Positions 26,210 through 33,340 of a stretch of 41,908 nucleotides of DNA are shown in pieces. The position numbers and the translations under genes are program-made. Positions within the stretch are counted from its first letter, which is position 1. Each line of letters begins with the position of its first letter. The stretch is from a virus, in IMG/VR virus record IMGVR_UViG_3300021440_000057, positions 1 through 41,908 of that record; one strand, given 5' to 3'. The notes below the pieces were generated by a model, which was not told the DNA's origin, made no database searches, and worked only from the letters and a program-made list of their open reading frames with translations.

Positions 26210-26601
26210 TCCTCGGCTAATTTCTTATCACGCCAGTAATTTTTTAACAGAGCTTTGTATTCTGTGGTTGTATAGAATTCCATAACTTTCTTAGTGTCCA
26301 TAACAACTCCAAAATATTTTGCCATAAAGAGTGGCATTTCTTTTCCTTCTTTTGTTACAGCCTTCCATGTAGGGTCGTATGCCAGTATTCCTTCTGAATC
26401 AGTAAGCCATGCGTGATAGATCCATTTGTTATTAATGAATACTAGACCTTCAACATATCGATATTCTGGATGTGTAACACATAGTGCCAAACAAAAGTCG
26501 AAACAATCACCTACTTTTCCTCGTGGTATTTCTTTTGGCAAAAGAGCAGGATGATAGACTTTTGCCTTTTCATGAATTACTTTTTTGAAAAATTGGTTCA
26601 T
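26197..26601 (-). CDS. Transglutaminase-like Cys-His-Asp protein
   Basis: A 134-aa protein with Cys33 in KVGDCFDFCLAL, His63 in KWIYHAWLTDSEG and Asp76 in LAYDPTWK. This is the Cys-His-Asp order and spacing of the transglutaminase/papain-like fold. No signal peptide is present, so it is cytoplasmic. Related small phage proteins are unassigned; a protease, deamidase or amidase activity is possible. It starts by ATGA overlap with the upstream gene's TGA. Confidence 0.62.
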   Translation of the reverse strand: MNQFFKKVIHEKAKVYHPALLPKEIPRGKVGDCFDFCLALCVTHPEYRYVEGLVFINNKWIYHAWLTDSEGILAYDPTWKAVTKEGKEMPLFMAKYFGVVMDTKKVMEFYTTTEYKALLKNYWRDKKLAEECIC

Positions 26602-26840
26602 AACTTTAATAGGATATCTTCAAACTGATCAAGTGTTACATTGCGCTCCAGAATCGGATGTCGACCATTTTTAAATTGTACCTGCACTGTTCCGGTTGTG
26701 AAGTAGTAATTTATTCGACACGGAGATTCTTCTTCTTTTGCAAAAGAAATCATCACAGGATTCTTCTGCGGTAATATCTCAATGAAGCCATATGCTCCAG
26801 CGAGACCTTTTATATTTTGTAGTGGATTTTCTAGTCCCAT
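26598..26840 (-). CDS. Hypothetical small protein
   Basis: An 80-aa protein, mixed beta (INYYFTTGTVQVQFKNGRHP) with a C-terminal helix (LDQFEDILLKL). It ends in TGA overlapping the next ATG (ATGA), so it is translationally coupled to the transglutaminase-like gene. The MGLEN start echoes that of the SSB-like protein. The family is not recognised. Confidence 0.65.
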   Translation of the reverse strand: MGLENPLQNIKGLAGAYGFIEILPQKNPVMISFAKEEESPCRINYYFTTGTVQVQFKNGRHPILERNVTLDQFEDILLKL

Positions 26841-26841
26841 A

Positions 26842-27117
26842 TTATCTTATTATTTTTATTAATGGATCATTGGTAATCTTTAGAAATGCCTTTCGAGATG
26901 CGAGTGCGAGGGTTGGTCCGTAAAAAGTACATACTGATTTGTAGCTGAATCCCTGCGCTTGCACCTTGGTTGAATATCGGAGCTTTCGTTCCGATGGTGG
27001 GATTTTCCCGACGTAATGGATAGCCCACTTTTGATAGCTCCCCCTCTTTTTGATTCGTAGGAAGTAATCATTTCCGTCCAGCACTATATGCATTGGTAGT
27101 AATTCGATGAAGTCCAT
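26842..27117 (-). CDS. Hypothetical small basic protein
   Basis: A 91-aa beta-rich basic protein (FLRIKKRGSYQKWAIHYVGK, then KLRYSTKVQAQGFSYK). Net positive charge with Tyr and Phe residues suggests possible nucleic acid contact. It lies one base from both neighbours in a tightly packed operon, directly after the primase-helicase gene. Confidence 0.65.
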   Translation of the reverse strand: MDFIELLPMHIVLDGNDYFLRIKKRGSYQKWAIHYVGKIPPSERKLRYSTKVQAQGFSYKSVCTFYGPTLALASRKAFLKITNDPLIKIIR

Positions 27118-27118
27118 G

Positions 27119-29509
27119 TTAGAAGTTGTCTAGCGGAGATGATGGCTGATAAGCTTTTTCATCCGACCACGTAGGATTTATTATTACTCCTTCAAACTTA
27201 GCCGAGTCGTGCCCGTTCTCTCGTTCGACCGGAACGAATTTGCCGTATCGTTTTCCGTATGCTCGCATCTCTTTTGAGAAAGCAATATTACCTTTGAATT
27301 TTCGACCGTCTTTAATACAGTATTGTTTGTATTCTTCGTAGAGTTTTCGAGCTGGAGTAATTTCCCCTTCCACGAATTCCAAACATTCCCCGATGAATCC
27401 TTCGACAGATGAGTTCTCTTCACGGTATTCGATAAGAGAGTTTTGTTGCTCTTTCGTAACTGTGAATTTCTTTTCTTCTCGAAGACTCTTCGCACCATCG
27501 AGCATCCAATTCAAAATCCCAGAAAGTTCCGTTGCAAGAACCCCATAAGAGAATCGAAGAGATGTGTTTGGATTGTCTCGGAAGTTGTTGTTGAAATTCA
27601 CCACCATGATACGGCGTTCGGTTGCAGTCGATGAATCATCCACGCGGGGCATTGTGTTCACCGCAAAGATAAACTTTGCTTGCGGTTTGAATTTGAATTG
27701 GTCCTTGTACTTCATATTGATAGTAAGCTCTTCCCCAGAGATAAGCTTCTTCAATTTGTGTGATTGGTAGTAGTTACCAGAGACCTCTTCAATCACGTTG
27801 AGCCGTTTTCCGATAAGCCCTTTCAGTCCGAATGTAGAGTACAAGTCTTCAAGGTCAATGCGTGATGTTGCTTCATCACCCATTACCATTGAGATTGTGT
27901 CCGCAAAAGTAGACTTTCCGTTTCCACCGTCTCCGACTAGAAATAGCGCCTTGGCATAGATCATAGAAGATGAAAGCAAGTAGCCAGAGAATTGCTGGAG
28001 CATAAGCTTTTTCTTTTCTGATTCGTCTCCCTCCATCCATGCATCAAGACACTCTAGGAATGTTGGGCAGGTAGCAGATGGGTTGTAGTCGACAGGACAT
28101 TGCACCATAGAGACAAAGTCCGGAGTGTGCGGGATTAATTCTCGGGTGTAGATATTGAGCAGTCCATTTTTCACATTACAAATATACCCTCGGTCATCAG
28201 TCAGTATGAGATCGGGGATGATTGAAAGCAAACATGCGATTTTATCTTTGACGTTTTTGGTAGTTCGATACCCCCAGAGCATATCTTCATAGAGCGCATT
28301 GAGCACGATATTTGAAAGTTCTTGGTCCGTCATCATTTTGTACACGCCGTTCACGTAATTGAATATGATACCCACCTCGTTCTTTTTGAGATGCGGATAG
28401 CGAGATGCAATTTCGTGTTCGTAGTTTGAGAAGCGAGTCTTGTCGACTTCCTTTCGATCCTTGGCAACAGCGGTATACACAGAAGAGATTTTTTGTTGCT
28501 CTTCTGGAGTCATATTGAATGCGATTATTTCATTCTTATATGAGTAGGTATATCCAGTCTGGTACGCAGAATTGATGGTGTTTATTATTTCTTGTCGTCC
28601 ACCGTTTTCCTTTTCGATACCGTGCCAGCCCACCTCTTCGATGTGCTTTATAGCTTTCGCTTTACTCCACCCTGCTTGGCGCATCAGTGTGGCTGTAATT
28701 AGTAACGCTTGGTTACGGCTAACGATATTAGGGGGAAGTGTGCCCGGTTCTCCAGAGATAAGTTTTTTAAAACTCTCTCGGTTCTCCATTGGGTATTTTT
28801 CGTTTACTCGATCAAAGAAGTCTTTTCTTTCAGCATCAGCATATTTTTTCAGATTATCATTTGTTGGGTTTGAGGGGAATGACAAAACCTCTTGTACTGG
28901 CGGGAATGCTTCTGCCATTTGGTCCATTGTGTAATTGGCAGAGATGTTTTTGTAAAGACCTTTGATTCTAAACGGTGCGTTTTTTACTCCTTGCTTGTAA
29001 GCATCGCCTGATTTTTTCCAATAGTAAGTATCAGGAATACGCATGATGCGAGTCAAGTCTTTTACTACAGGATCAGCTTTTAGTGTGGTAACAATTGATT
29101 GCTCAATACGCTCCCACTTTGCGACGATATTCTCCCATGTCTCCTCTCCAAAGATTTCGTCTTTGTAGATAGGCTCGTCAAGAAGCCAATAAATATGGTA
29201 GCCGTTTTTTGTTTCAAGAATGAAAGTAGGTTCAAGTTTTTCTTTAATAAATTCCAATTCTTTTTCATCTTTTCTTCCGTCGATATCGACAAAGAAAGCG
29301 TTCAATGATGAGCAATGGTCCTTCTTTGCGTCCGATGCATTTTTAAAACCGTTTACAGTAAAGTATGCTTCGTATCCTTCGACGTTCAAGTCATCTCTTC
29401 GTGTTGTCGAAGAGACCGGTGCTCGACCATTTCCTGTTTGATCAATATAGCGGTATACGTGATCCGGGAATGAGTCTAAGAATTTGAATTTTGCATTAGG
29501 ATTTTGCAT
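27119..29509 (-). CDS. Primase (AEP-like) - SF3 helicase replication protein
   Basis: A 796-aa replication protein. The N-terminal domain shows FVDIDGRKDEKEL (73-85), a D-x-D metal motif, and ILETKNGYHIYWLLDEP (97-113), as in archaeo-eukaryotic-type primases. The middle is helical (PriCT-like). A D5/P4-type helicase follows with Walker A LVGDGGNGKSTF (about 523-534) and LNVIEEVSGNYYQSHKLKKL (Walker B region). FIFAVNTMPRVDD (about 611-623) is the sensor motif. It should prime and unwind DNA. It is the only primase seen, and no DNA polymerase gene accompanies it. Confidence 0.92.
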   Translation of the reverse strand: MQNPNAKFKFLDSFPDHVYRYIDQTGNGRAPVSSTTRRDDLNVEGYEAYFTVNGFKNASDAKKDHCSSLNAFFVDIDGRKDEKELEFIKEKLEPTFILETKNGYHIYWLLDEPIYKDEIFGEETWENIVAKWERIEQSIVTTLKADPVVKDLTRIMRIPDTYYWKKSGDAYKQGVKNAPFRIKGLYKNISANYTMDQMAEAFPPVQEVLSFPSNPTNDNLKKYADAERKDFFDRVNEKYPMENRESFKKLISGEPGTLPPNIVSRNQALLITATLMRQAGWSKAKAIKHIEEVGWHGIEKENGGRQEIINTINSAYQTGYTYSYKNEIIAFNMTPEEQQKISSVYTAVAKDRKEVDKTRFSNYEHEIASRYPHLKKNEVGIIFNYVNGVYKMMTDQELSNIVLNALYEDMLWGYRTTKNVKDKIACLLSIIPDLILTDDRGYICNVKNGLLNIYTRELIPHTPDFVSMVQCPVDYNPSATCPTFLECLDAWMEGDESEKKKLMLQQFSGYLLSSSMIYAKALFLVGDGGNGKSTFADTISMVMGDEATSRIDLEDLYSTFGLKGLIGKRLNVIEEVSGNYYQSHKLKKLISGEELTINMKYKDQFKFKPQAKFIFAVNTMPRVDDSSTATERRIMVVNFNNNFRDNPNTSLRFSYGVLATELSGILNWMLDGAKSLREEKKFTVTKEQQNSLIEYREENSSVEGFIGECLEFVEGEITPARKLYEEYKQYCIKDGRKFKGNIAFSKEMRAYGKRYGKFVPVERENGHDSAKFEGVIINPTWSDEKAYQPSSPLDNF

Positions 29510-29912
29510 TTGACATAAGCTTTAATAATTCTGGATTCTCCCAAGTGTTAACGATAACATGGACTTCCATATCCGGTATGCTTCCTAGGAAAAAATGCTC
29601 GGAGCCTTCGACATCTGGAGTAGGATAAACAGCCCAGTTAAGGTAATGTTCGCACCACCCCACAACTCCACGCCGTGGTGTGAATGAGCCAAATTGATTC
29701 GGCTCCATAAGTTCAATAACGTCTTTTTCAAAGATCTTCACTCCAAACTTGCCGAGCTTGCCAGTGAATTCCATAAAATCAACATACTCTTTGTCTACAC
29801 TTTTTATATCCTCTGGAAATGTTGCGTAGCAGAGCCGTTCAATGGAGACAGGTGGCGACATAATATTCGTTATTTTGCTCCACATTCTGTATTCCTTGTC
29901 CTTGATTGTCAT
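29496..29912 (-). CDS. YopX-like protein
   Basis: A 138-aa protein. YRMWSKITNIM at the start, MEFTGKLGKFGVKIFEKDVIEL (45-66) and RGVVGWCEHYLNW fit the YopX pattern (mixed beta, with a G-x-x-I-x-E-x-D core). YopX-family proteins are common early phage genes of unknown function. It overlaps the primase-helicase gene start by 14 bases. It is preceded by a pair of DnaA boxes at 29939-29966. Confidence 0.7.
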   Translation of the reverse strand: MTIKDKEYRMWSKITNIMSPPVSIERLCYATFPEDIKSVDKEYVDFMEFTGKLGKFGVKIFEKDVIELMEPNQFGSFTPRRGVVGWCEHYLNWAVYPTPDVEGSEHFFLGSIPDMEVHVIVNTWENPELLKLMSNAKS

Positions 29913-29938
29913 TGTTTTCTCTCATTAACTAATAATAC

Positions 29939-29966
29939 TTATCCACATATTCACACGTTATCCCCA
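29939..29966 (+). other. Two DnaA-box sequences in tandem
   Basis: TTATCCACA (29939-29947) and TTATCCCCA (29958-29966), same orientation, 19 bp apart, between the YopX-like and HNH genes, partly within the HNH gene's 3' end. Further perfect boxes (TGTGGATAA) lie at 24347, 33490 and 36521. They may let host DnaA act on replication or transcription. Confidence 0.55.
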
Positions 29967-30457
29967 GAAAACTTGTGCATTCTCGCATTTTGTTGTTTTC
30001 TGGTCGCCCATCGGCAGTTCTTTTTACAATAATTTTTAGTCGGATTGATCCTATCGATCGTAGTATCAATTCTTCCATGCTTATCAAGGTGTTTTAAATA
30101 GCTTTTAAACATATCTTTTTTAAAGCTTTGATATGTTTTCCATTCTACTACAATACCTTTTGCTCCATAAAATCTATAACTTTTATCGCTTTTCGAATGA
30201 CATCGCTCTTTCATTTTTTTGAAGGTCTTATATAAACCAAAATCAAGATATTGCATCTTCTTACGATATTGTGCTTGATATTTACGGGTGCGTTCGTTAA
30301 TTACATCTTTATTTTTTAGATGGTAATCATGTAAATACTGCTTCCTACTAGAAACAGAAAATACGCCATCAGCAACATAACTAAGGAGATGCAACTCTCT
30401 TTGGGTGTTACTAATGACGTATTTTCTATTTCTAGTATTGTTCAGTTTTTGTTGCAT
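29951..30457 (-). CDS. HNH-type (homing-like) endonuclease
   Basis: A 168-aa protein. YKTFKKMKERCHSKSDKSYR (about 96-115), FYGAKGIVVEWKTYQSFKKD and IDRINPTKNYCKKNCRWATR (about 134-153) match the HNH family whose end reads I-D-R-I-x-x-x-x-N-Y, then N-C-R-W-A-T. The first 80 residues are basic and specific to this protein. Such genes are usually selfish free-standing endonucleases. It stops at TGA 29953-29951, within the DnaA-box pair. Confidence 0.75.
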   Translation of the reverse strand: MQQKLNNTRNRKYVISNTQRELHLLSYVADGVFSVSSRKQYLHDYHLKNKDVINERTRKYQAQYRKKMQYLDFGLYKTFKKMKERCHSKSDKSYRFYGAKGIVVEWKTYQSFKKDMFKSYLKHLDKHGRIDTTIDRINPTKNYCKKNCRWATRKQQNARMHKFSGDNV

Positions 30458-30504
30458 ATTTTAGTTATTTTTTTAAAATTTATACCCCGTTCCTTTCTTG
30501 TGGA

Positions 30505-30801
30505 CTATTCTGCATCACCATCTTCGACAAGCTTGTCTCCGATTGATTTTGCTACTGTGATTACATCTCCGGCTACATGATCTTCTCCAAGGACTGTTAC
30601 GTCGTTAAGAAGAGTATATTCGCCTGTTTCAACATCTACTTCGGCAACATTTGTTTCGTCATTGCCTTCTGCAGTATCGATACCAATTACGGCATTCTCT
30701 TCTGCTTGTGTAGGAGTTTCCTCTACAGTTGTTTCAGGTGCTGGAGTTTGAACAGTCTCCGCTGTATCTTCTGGACCGTAGCCCGGTACATCATTTAACA
30801 T
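30505..30801 (-). CDS. Acidic hypothetical protein
   Basis: A 98-aa very acidic protein: a Thr/Glu/Pro-rich disordered half (PAPETTVEETPTQAEENAV) then a beta-rich half (TGEYTLLNDVTVLGEDHVAG). Low pI and strong leader suggest high expression, perhaps as a nucleic acid mimic or inhibitor; this is speculation. Its ATG lies six bases after the 24-bp element shared with the collagen-like gene at 9348. Confidence 0.62.
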   Translation of the reverse strand: MLNDVPGYGPEDTAETVQTPAPETTVEETPTQAEENAVIGIDTAEGNDETNVAEVDVETGEYTLLNDVTVLGEDHVAGDVITVAKSIGDKLVEDGDAE

Positions 30802-30807
30802 ACGCGT

Positions 30808-30831
30808 ATGCAGTAGGTTGCAAGCCGTTTA
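30808..30831 (-). promoter_or_regulatory. Copy 2 of the perfect 24-bp element 6 nt before an ATG
   Basis: Read on the minus strand, the 24 bases match 9318-9341 exactly. Flanking bases differ on both sides, so this is not a large duplication. The TTAT upstream at nine bases is also shared. It fills the gap between the SSB-like gene's stop and ATG 30801. Confidence 0.8.
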
Positions 30832-30841
30832 CGTTTATAAT

Positions 30842-31480
30842 TTAGAATCCCGGATCATCTTCGGTATTCAAGTCCTCTACGAATTTATCGAGAGCACTCT
30901 TTTCTTCCGGAGCTGATGCTTGTGCAAATTCACGCTTTGGCAATTTCGGCACGATTATAGTATCAACCATATTCTGCAAAAATGCCAATCGCTTTGTGTC
31001 ATCCCATACAAGCGCGCCTTTTACGGTTATTTGTTCCATATCAGGCATACCGTTTGGATTGTCCTTTGTGAAAGCGTGCTTCACCGGATTACCGTTTTGA
31101 TTAATGAACAATGACGAACGATTTTTTCCGTCGTCGCCCATCTTTACACTTGGAGATACTTTCATCTCTTGTGTAAGATCTACGTTCGGAAGCATTTTAA
31201 GAAATGCTGTTGCAAAAGAATTACTGTAACTCAATTGCAAGTGATACACATCTTCTCCGTCTTGAAAATCAAATAACCATGATTTTCCGTACGCGCCGTC
31301 TTGGGTACGAATACCGACAAGCTTGGCTGTGAAGCTATCGTAAAACTTTTCGTGTACGATCTTCCCTAATTTATTCTCACGTTGCTTTGCCCCTTCTGTA
31401 CCAGCTGGCACTCTCTGACAAAATTTACCATCAAGGATAGTAATAAAATTACCACCGTCGCCTCTATTTTCTAGTCCCAT
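30842..31480 (-). CDS. Putative single-stranded DNA-binding protein
   Basis: A 212-aa protein. The core (about 40-175) is beta-rich with aromatic residues (SWLFDFQDGEDVYHLQLSYS), consistent with an OB fold. The C-terminus is disordered and ends in an acidic tip (VEDLNTEDDPGF), the hallmark of SSB-type proteins that recruit partners through D-D-x-x-F. First gene after the 31582-31611 promoter, so strongly expressed. The OB call is by pattern only. Confidence 0.6.
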   Translation of the reverse strand: MGLENRGDGGNFITILDGKFCQRVPAGTEGAKQRENKLGKIVHEKFYDSFTAKLVGIRTQDGAYGKSWLFDFQDGEDVYHLQLSYSNSFATAFLKMLPNVDLTQEMKVSPSVKMGDDGKNRSSLFINQNGNPVKHAFTKDNPNGMPDMEQITVKGALVWDDTKRLAFLQNMVDTIIVPKLPKREFAQASAPEEKSALDKFVEDLNTEDDPGF

Positions 31481-31581
31481 AATAATATTTGTTTTGGTGG
31501 ACCACCACCATTGTTTGATAATAAGTGCGAAATATCCGCACCAGATTTTGATCCCTGACTAAGAGAATGAAATCTTGATTC

Positions 31582-31611
31582 ATTATACCAGTTGGCACCG
31601 ACACCATGCAA
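31582..31611 (-). promoter_or_regulatory. Minus-strand promoter of the SSB-like operon
   Basis: TTGCAT (31611-31606), an 18-base spacer, then TATAAT (31587-31582), giving a leader of about 100 nt before ATG 31480. Its spacer is overlapped by the GACACC-type site and by the divergent plus-strand promoter, so one bound protein could control both. Confidence 0.55.
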
Positions 31612-31620
31612 ATCTATTTT
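31592..31620 (+). promoter_or_regulatory. Divergent plus-strand promoter with GACACC-type site
   Basis: TTGGCA (31592-31597), a 17-base spacer, then TATTTT (31615-31620). TTGGCACCGACACC (31592-31605) differs by one base from the motif that overlaps the early promoters at 24336 and 36511, in the same orientation to the -35 box. Confidence 0.5.
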
Positions 31621-31649
31621 GTGAAAAATATGTGCATAACTTTTTACCC

Positions 31650-31679
31650 TTTACTTTTATAGACAAAAAGGACTACAAT
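31650..31679 (+). promoter_or_regulatory. Putative promoter for a short plus-strand transcript
   Basis: TTTACT (31650-31655), an 18-base spacer, then TACAAT (31674-31679). Seven bases separate it from ATG 31687, the same spacing as other leaderless promoters here. Transcription would end at the 31742-31766 hairpin, giving about 80 nt. Confidence 0.5.
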
Positions 31680-31686
31680 TAAGTAA

Positions 31687-31755
31687 ATGTCAACGGTTCA
31701 TCCCCGTATATATTCCACCGCCCGTGGAAAGCCAACAAAGCAAGCCCCTCTATAA
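31687..31755 (+). CDS. Candidate 22-aa leaderless micro-ORF (or sRNA)
   Basis: ATG 31687 to TAA 31753-31755 on the strand opposite all surrounding genes. The peptide is basic with no hydrophobic core (MSTVHPRIYSTARG, then KPTKQAPL). It has its own promoter and its stop lies in the loop of the terminator. An internal hairpin TTCCAC/GTGGAA (31713-31729) suggests that the RNA itself may be the product. Confidence 0.35.
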   Translation: MSTVHPRIYSTARGKPTKQAPL

Positions 31756-31766
31756 TTGAGGGGCTT
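31742..31766. terminator. Bidirectional hairpin terminator
   Basis: AAGCCCCTC (31742-31750) and GAGGGGCTT (31758-31766) form a perfect 9-bp stem with a 7-base loop. On the minus strand it ends the operon finishing with the 19-aa membrane peptide; on the plus strand it ends the short transcript. T-tracts are weak on both sides. Confidence 0.65.
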
Positions 31767-31772
31767 CACTAT

Positions 31773-31832
31773 TTAATTTGCAAGCCAAATTATAAACACA
31801 ATAATGGCAAATGCTCCTAGAATAAATTCCAT
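31773..31832 (-). CDS. Micro-gene: 19-aa membrane peptide
   Basis: ATG 31832 lies one base after the TAA of the gene upstream, in the context AATAATATG seen at other genes. The product MEFILGAFAIIVFIIWLAN is a single hydrophobic helix. It is followed by a hairpin terminator. Size and type match the 33-aa membrane peptide at 32948. Evidence is context and composition only. Confidence 0.5.
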   Translation of the reverse strand: MEFILGAFAIIVFIIWLAN

Positions 31833-31833
31833 A

Positions 31834-32307
31834 TTATTTCTCTTGGTTAAAAGTTTCGTAATATTCTTCTTCGAGCATTTCCCAGATCTTGTCGCTACCT
31901 TCCGCTAAAAGAATTTTAAACCATTCATCGGCACGTAGTGCTGATCCGTCTCCATAACAAGGACGACCGTCAAGCCATTCACAATTAGGACGTGGTCCGT
32001 TTTCTTTATGATAATCGTACAAAGGTTCGAGCGAGTGATAACCAACATCGTATGCCATAGGCTTGTTGAGATAGTAGTGTCCCCATTCGTGCTTTTCATA
32101 TGTTGCCCGTCCTGTTGCTATGTATTCTTCCATTGTGCTGTCTAAGAGCATTCCGGTTGAAAATATAAAATGCGTAACTCCTTTTGATCCTTTGACGAGC
32201 ATAAAACATTTTACTGGTCCGATACCATAATCCTTTTTTGGATCACTACTGCGTTTATCGTATGCTGGTGAAAAAAATGTTATTCGTTCTAGTTTTTCTT
32301 TTTCCAT
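31834..32307 (-). CDS. Hypothetical phage protein
   Basis: A 157-aa protein rich in aromatic and acidic residues. Its N-terminal beta part is FMLVKGSKGVTHFIFSTGML. The middle has many His, Tyr and Trp residues (EKHEWGHYYLNKPMAYDVGY). No catalytic pattern is clear; the EKHEWGHY stretch resembles H-E-x-x-H loosely but lacks the spacing. The helical C-terminus (DKIWEMLEEEYYETFNQ) is acidic. Confidence 0.7.
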   Translation of the reverse strand: MEKEKLERITFFSPAYDKRSSDPKKDYGIGPVKCFMLVKGSKGVTHFIFSTGMLLDSTMEEYIATGRATYEKHEWGHYYLNKPMAYDVGYHSLEPLYDYHKENGPRPNCEWLDGRPCYGDGSALRADEWFKILLAEGSDKIWEMLEEEYYETFNQEK

Positions 32308-32308
32308 G

Positions 32309-32524
32309 TTATTTTTTTAGTTTATTACAATAGCCGTTTCTTTTAATAGTTCGAGTAACTCCTTTGACTTCTTCTGGACCGATAAACTTTTCAAGTCTCT
32401 CTTTGATTCGACTGCATGTTGAACATCCATGATCTCCATCACAGAAATGCTCTAACGCCAATTCATATAAATGTGAAGCATCTTCTGGTCGGAAAGATAT
32501 TCGTTTAATCAATTGTCTGGTCAT
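32309..32524 (-). CDS. Small Cys/His-containing protein
   Basis: A 71-aa protein from ATG 32524, preferred over a TTG at 32551 because it shortens overlap with the deformylase gene to 20 bases and has the usual A/T-rich context. HFCDGDHGCSTCSRIKERLE holds three Cys and two His residues that could bind zinc or a metal cluster. The rest is basic. The family is unknown. Confidence 0.6.
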   Translation of the reverse strand: MTRQLIKRISFRPEDASHLYELALEHFCDGDHGCSTCSRIKERLEKFIGPEEVKGVTRTIKRNGYCNKLKK

Positions 32525-32945
32525 AACAATATACTCCGTTAAGGTGATCAATTTCGTGCTGATAAATAACAGCTTGGAAGCCGTTTACGTTCTTTGTTTT
32601 TGTTTTGAGTTTGTCGTGCTTATACACTTGGTACTCTACGACAATTGCGACGTGGCGAGATTTATTAATCTGGTCCCGTTCTGGGTATGTCATACAACCC
32701 TCGCTCCCTGTTTTCATTAATGGTGAACGACTAATTATTTTCGGATTGATAATAAGCTCGTCATGCGTAATGAAAAACGCAAGCGGATCAGTATCATCAA
32801 TTTGTGGGTGAGCAAGTCCGACGCAACTGTATTTGCTCATCATCCACGCATGCATTGCGTCTCTCGCTTCGAGTACGCGGGGCATGTCTTCTAAAGTAAC
32901 TTCACGACTCACTTTTCTGTGAGGGGGTACGATGTTTATTTGCAT
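32505..32945 (-). CDS. def: Peptide deformylase
   Basis: A 146-aa enzyme removing the formyl group from nascent proteins. All three family motifs are present: GLAHPQI at 43-49 (usual GLAAPQ), SEGCMTYP at 81-88 with the metal-binding Cys84, and QHEIDHLNG at 129-137 with His130 and His134. It is shorter than bacterial enzymes (about 165-170 aa) because the C-terminal tail is missing, as in other phage deformylases. It may speed processing of phage proteins or replace a host activity. It follows a tiny membrane-peptide gene. Confidence 0.93.
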   Translation of the reverse strand: MQINIVPPHRKVSREVTLEDMPRVLEARDAMHAWMMSKYSCVGLAHPQIDDTDPLAFFITHDELIINPKIISRSPLMKTGSEGCMTYPERDQINKSRHVAIVVEYQVYKHDKLKTKTKNVNGFQAVIYQHEIDHLNGVYCYDQTID

Positions 32946-32947
32946 TG

Positions 32948-33049
32948 TTAACTAAAAATTATAGCTACTAATAAAATTATAAAACCAAATTCCGGATCAA
33001 GTATCCCGCCTATGGCGACTGCTACTAACCAACCTGTTGATATTTCCAT
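32948..33049 (-). CDS. Micro-gene: 33-aa membrane peptide
   Basis: ATG 33049 to TAA 32950-32948. Two short hydrophobic stretches flank a charged turn (WLVAVAIGGI, then FGFIILLVAIIFS). The start follows AATAAT, one base from the preceding gene's TAA. It is probably a small bitopic membrane peptide of the early region; the function is unknown. Confidence 0.6.
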   Translation of the reverse strand: MEISTGWLVAVAIGGILDPEFGFIILLVAIIFS

Positions 33050-33050
33050 A

Positions 33051-33332
33051 TTATTTTTGTTTAGCTTCTAGTGCAGTCAAGCGAGCTTCGATTGCTCGCA
33101 ACCGTGCCTCTTCGGGTGATATAGCTTGTGAGTATACTTTCCCTGCTGGTGCTACGTATTGCGCCTGTGGTACGACCTCTGGCGCTTGTGATGTACTAAT
33201 TTGAGCCACGATAGCCGGCTGTGCGGGTACCACTATTTCCCCGCTATTTGTTGATATAAGGCGTGCGCCGTATACTGTTATACCGATAGCCGAGCCTAGC
33301 CCTAAAACGAATGCGAAAATTGTCTTTTTCAT
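33051..33332 (-). CDS. Membrane-anchored protein with coiled-coil tail
   Basis: A 93-aa protein from ATG 33332. Residues 2-22 are a membrane anchor or signal (KKTIFAFVLGLGSAIGITVYG). An Ala/Val/Pro/Gln-rich linker and a C-terminal coiled coil (EEARLRAIEARLTALEAKQ) follow. The upstream start in the same frame (33368) would include the promoter, so it is rejected. It may be periplasmic or surface exposed, perhaps in superinfection exclusion or lysis control. Confidence 0.7.
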   Translation of the reverse strand: MKKTIFAFVLGLGSAIGITVYGARLISTNSGEIVVPAQPAIVAQISTSQAPEVVPQAQYVAPAGKVYSQAISPEEARLRAIEARLTALEAKQK

Positions 33333-33340
33333 ATACTTTA

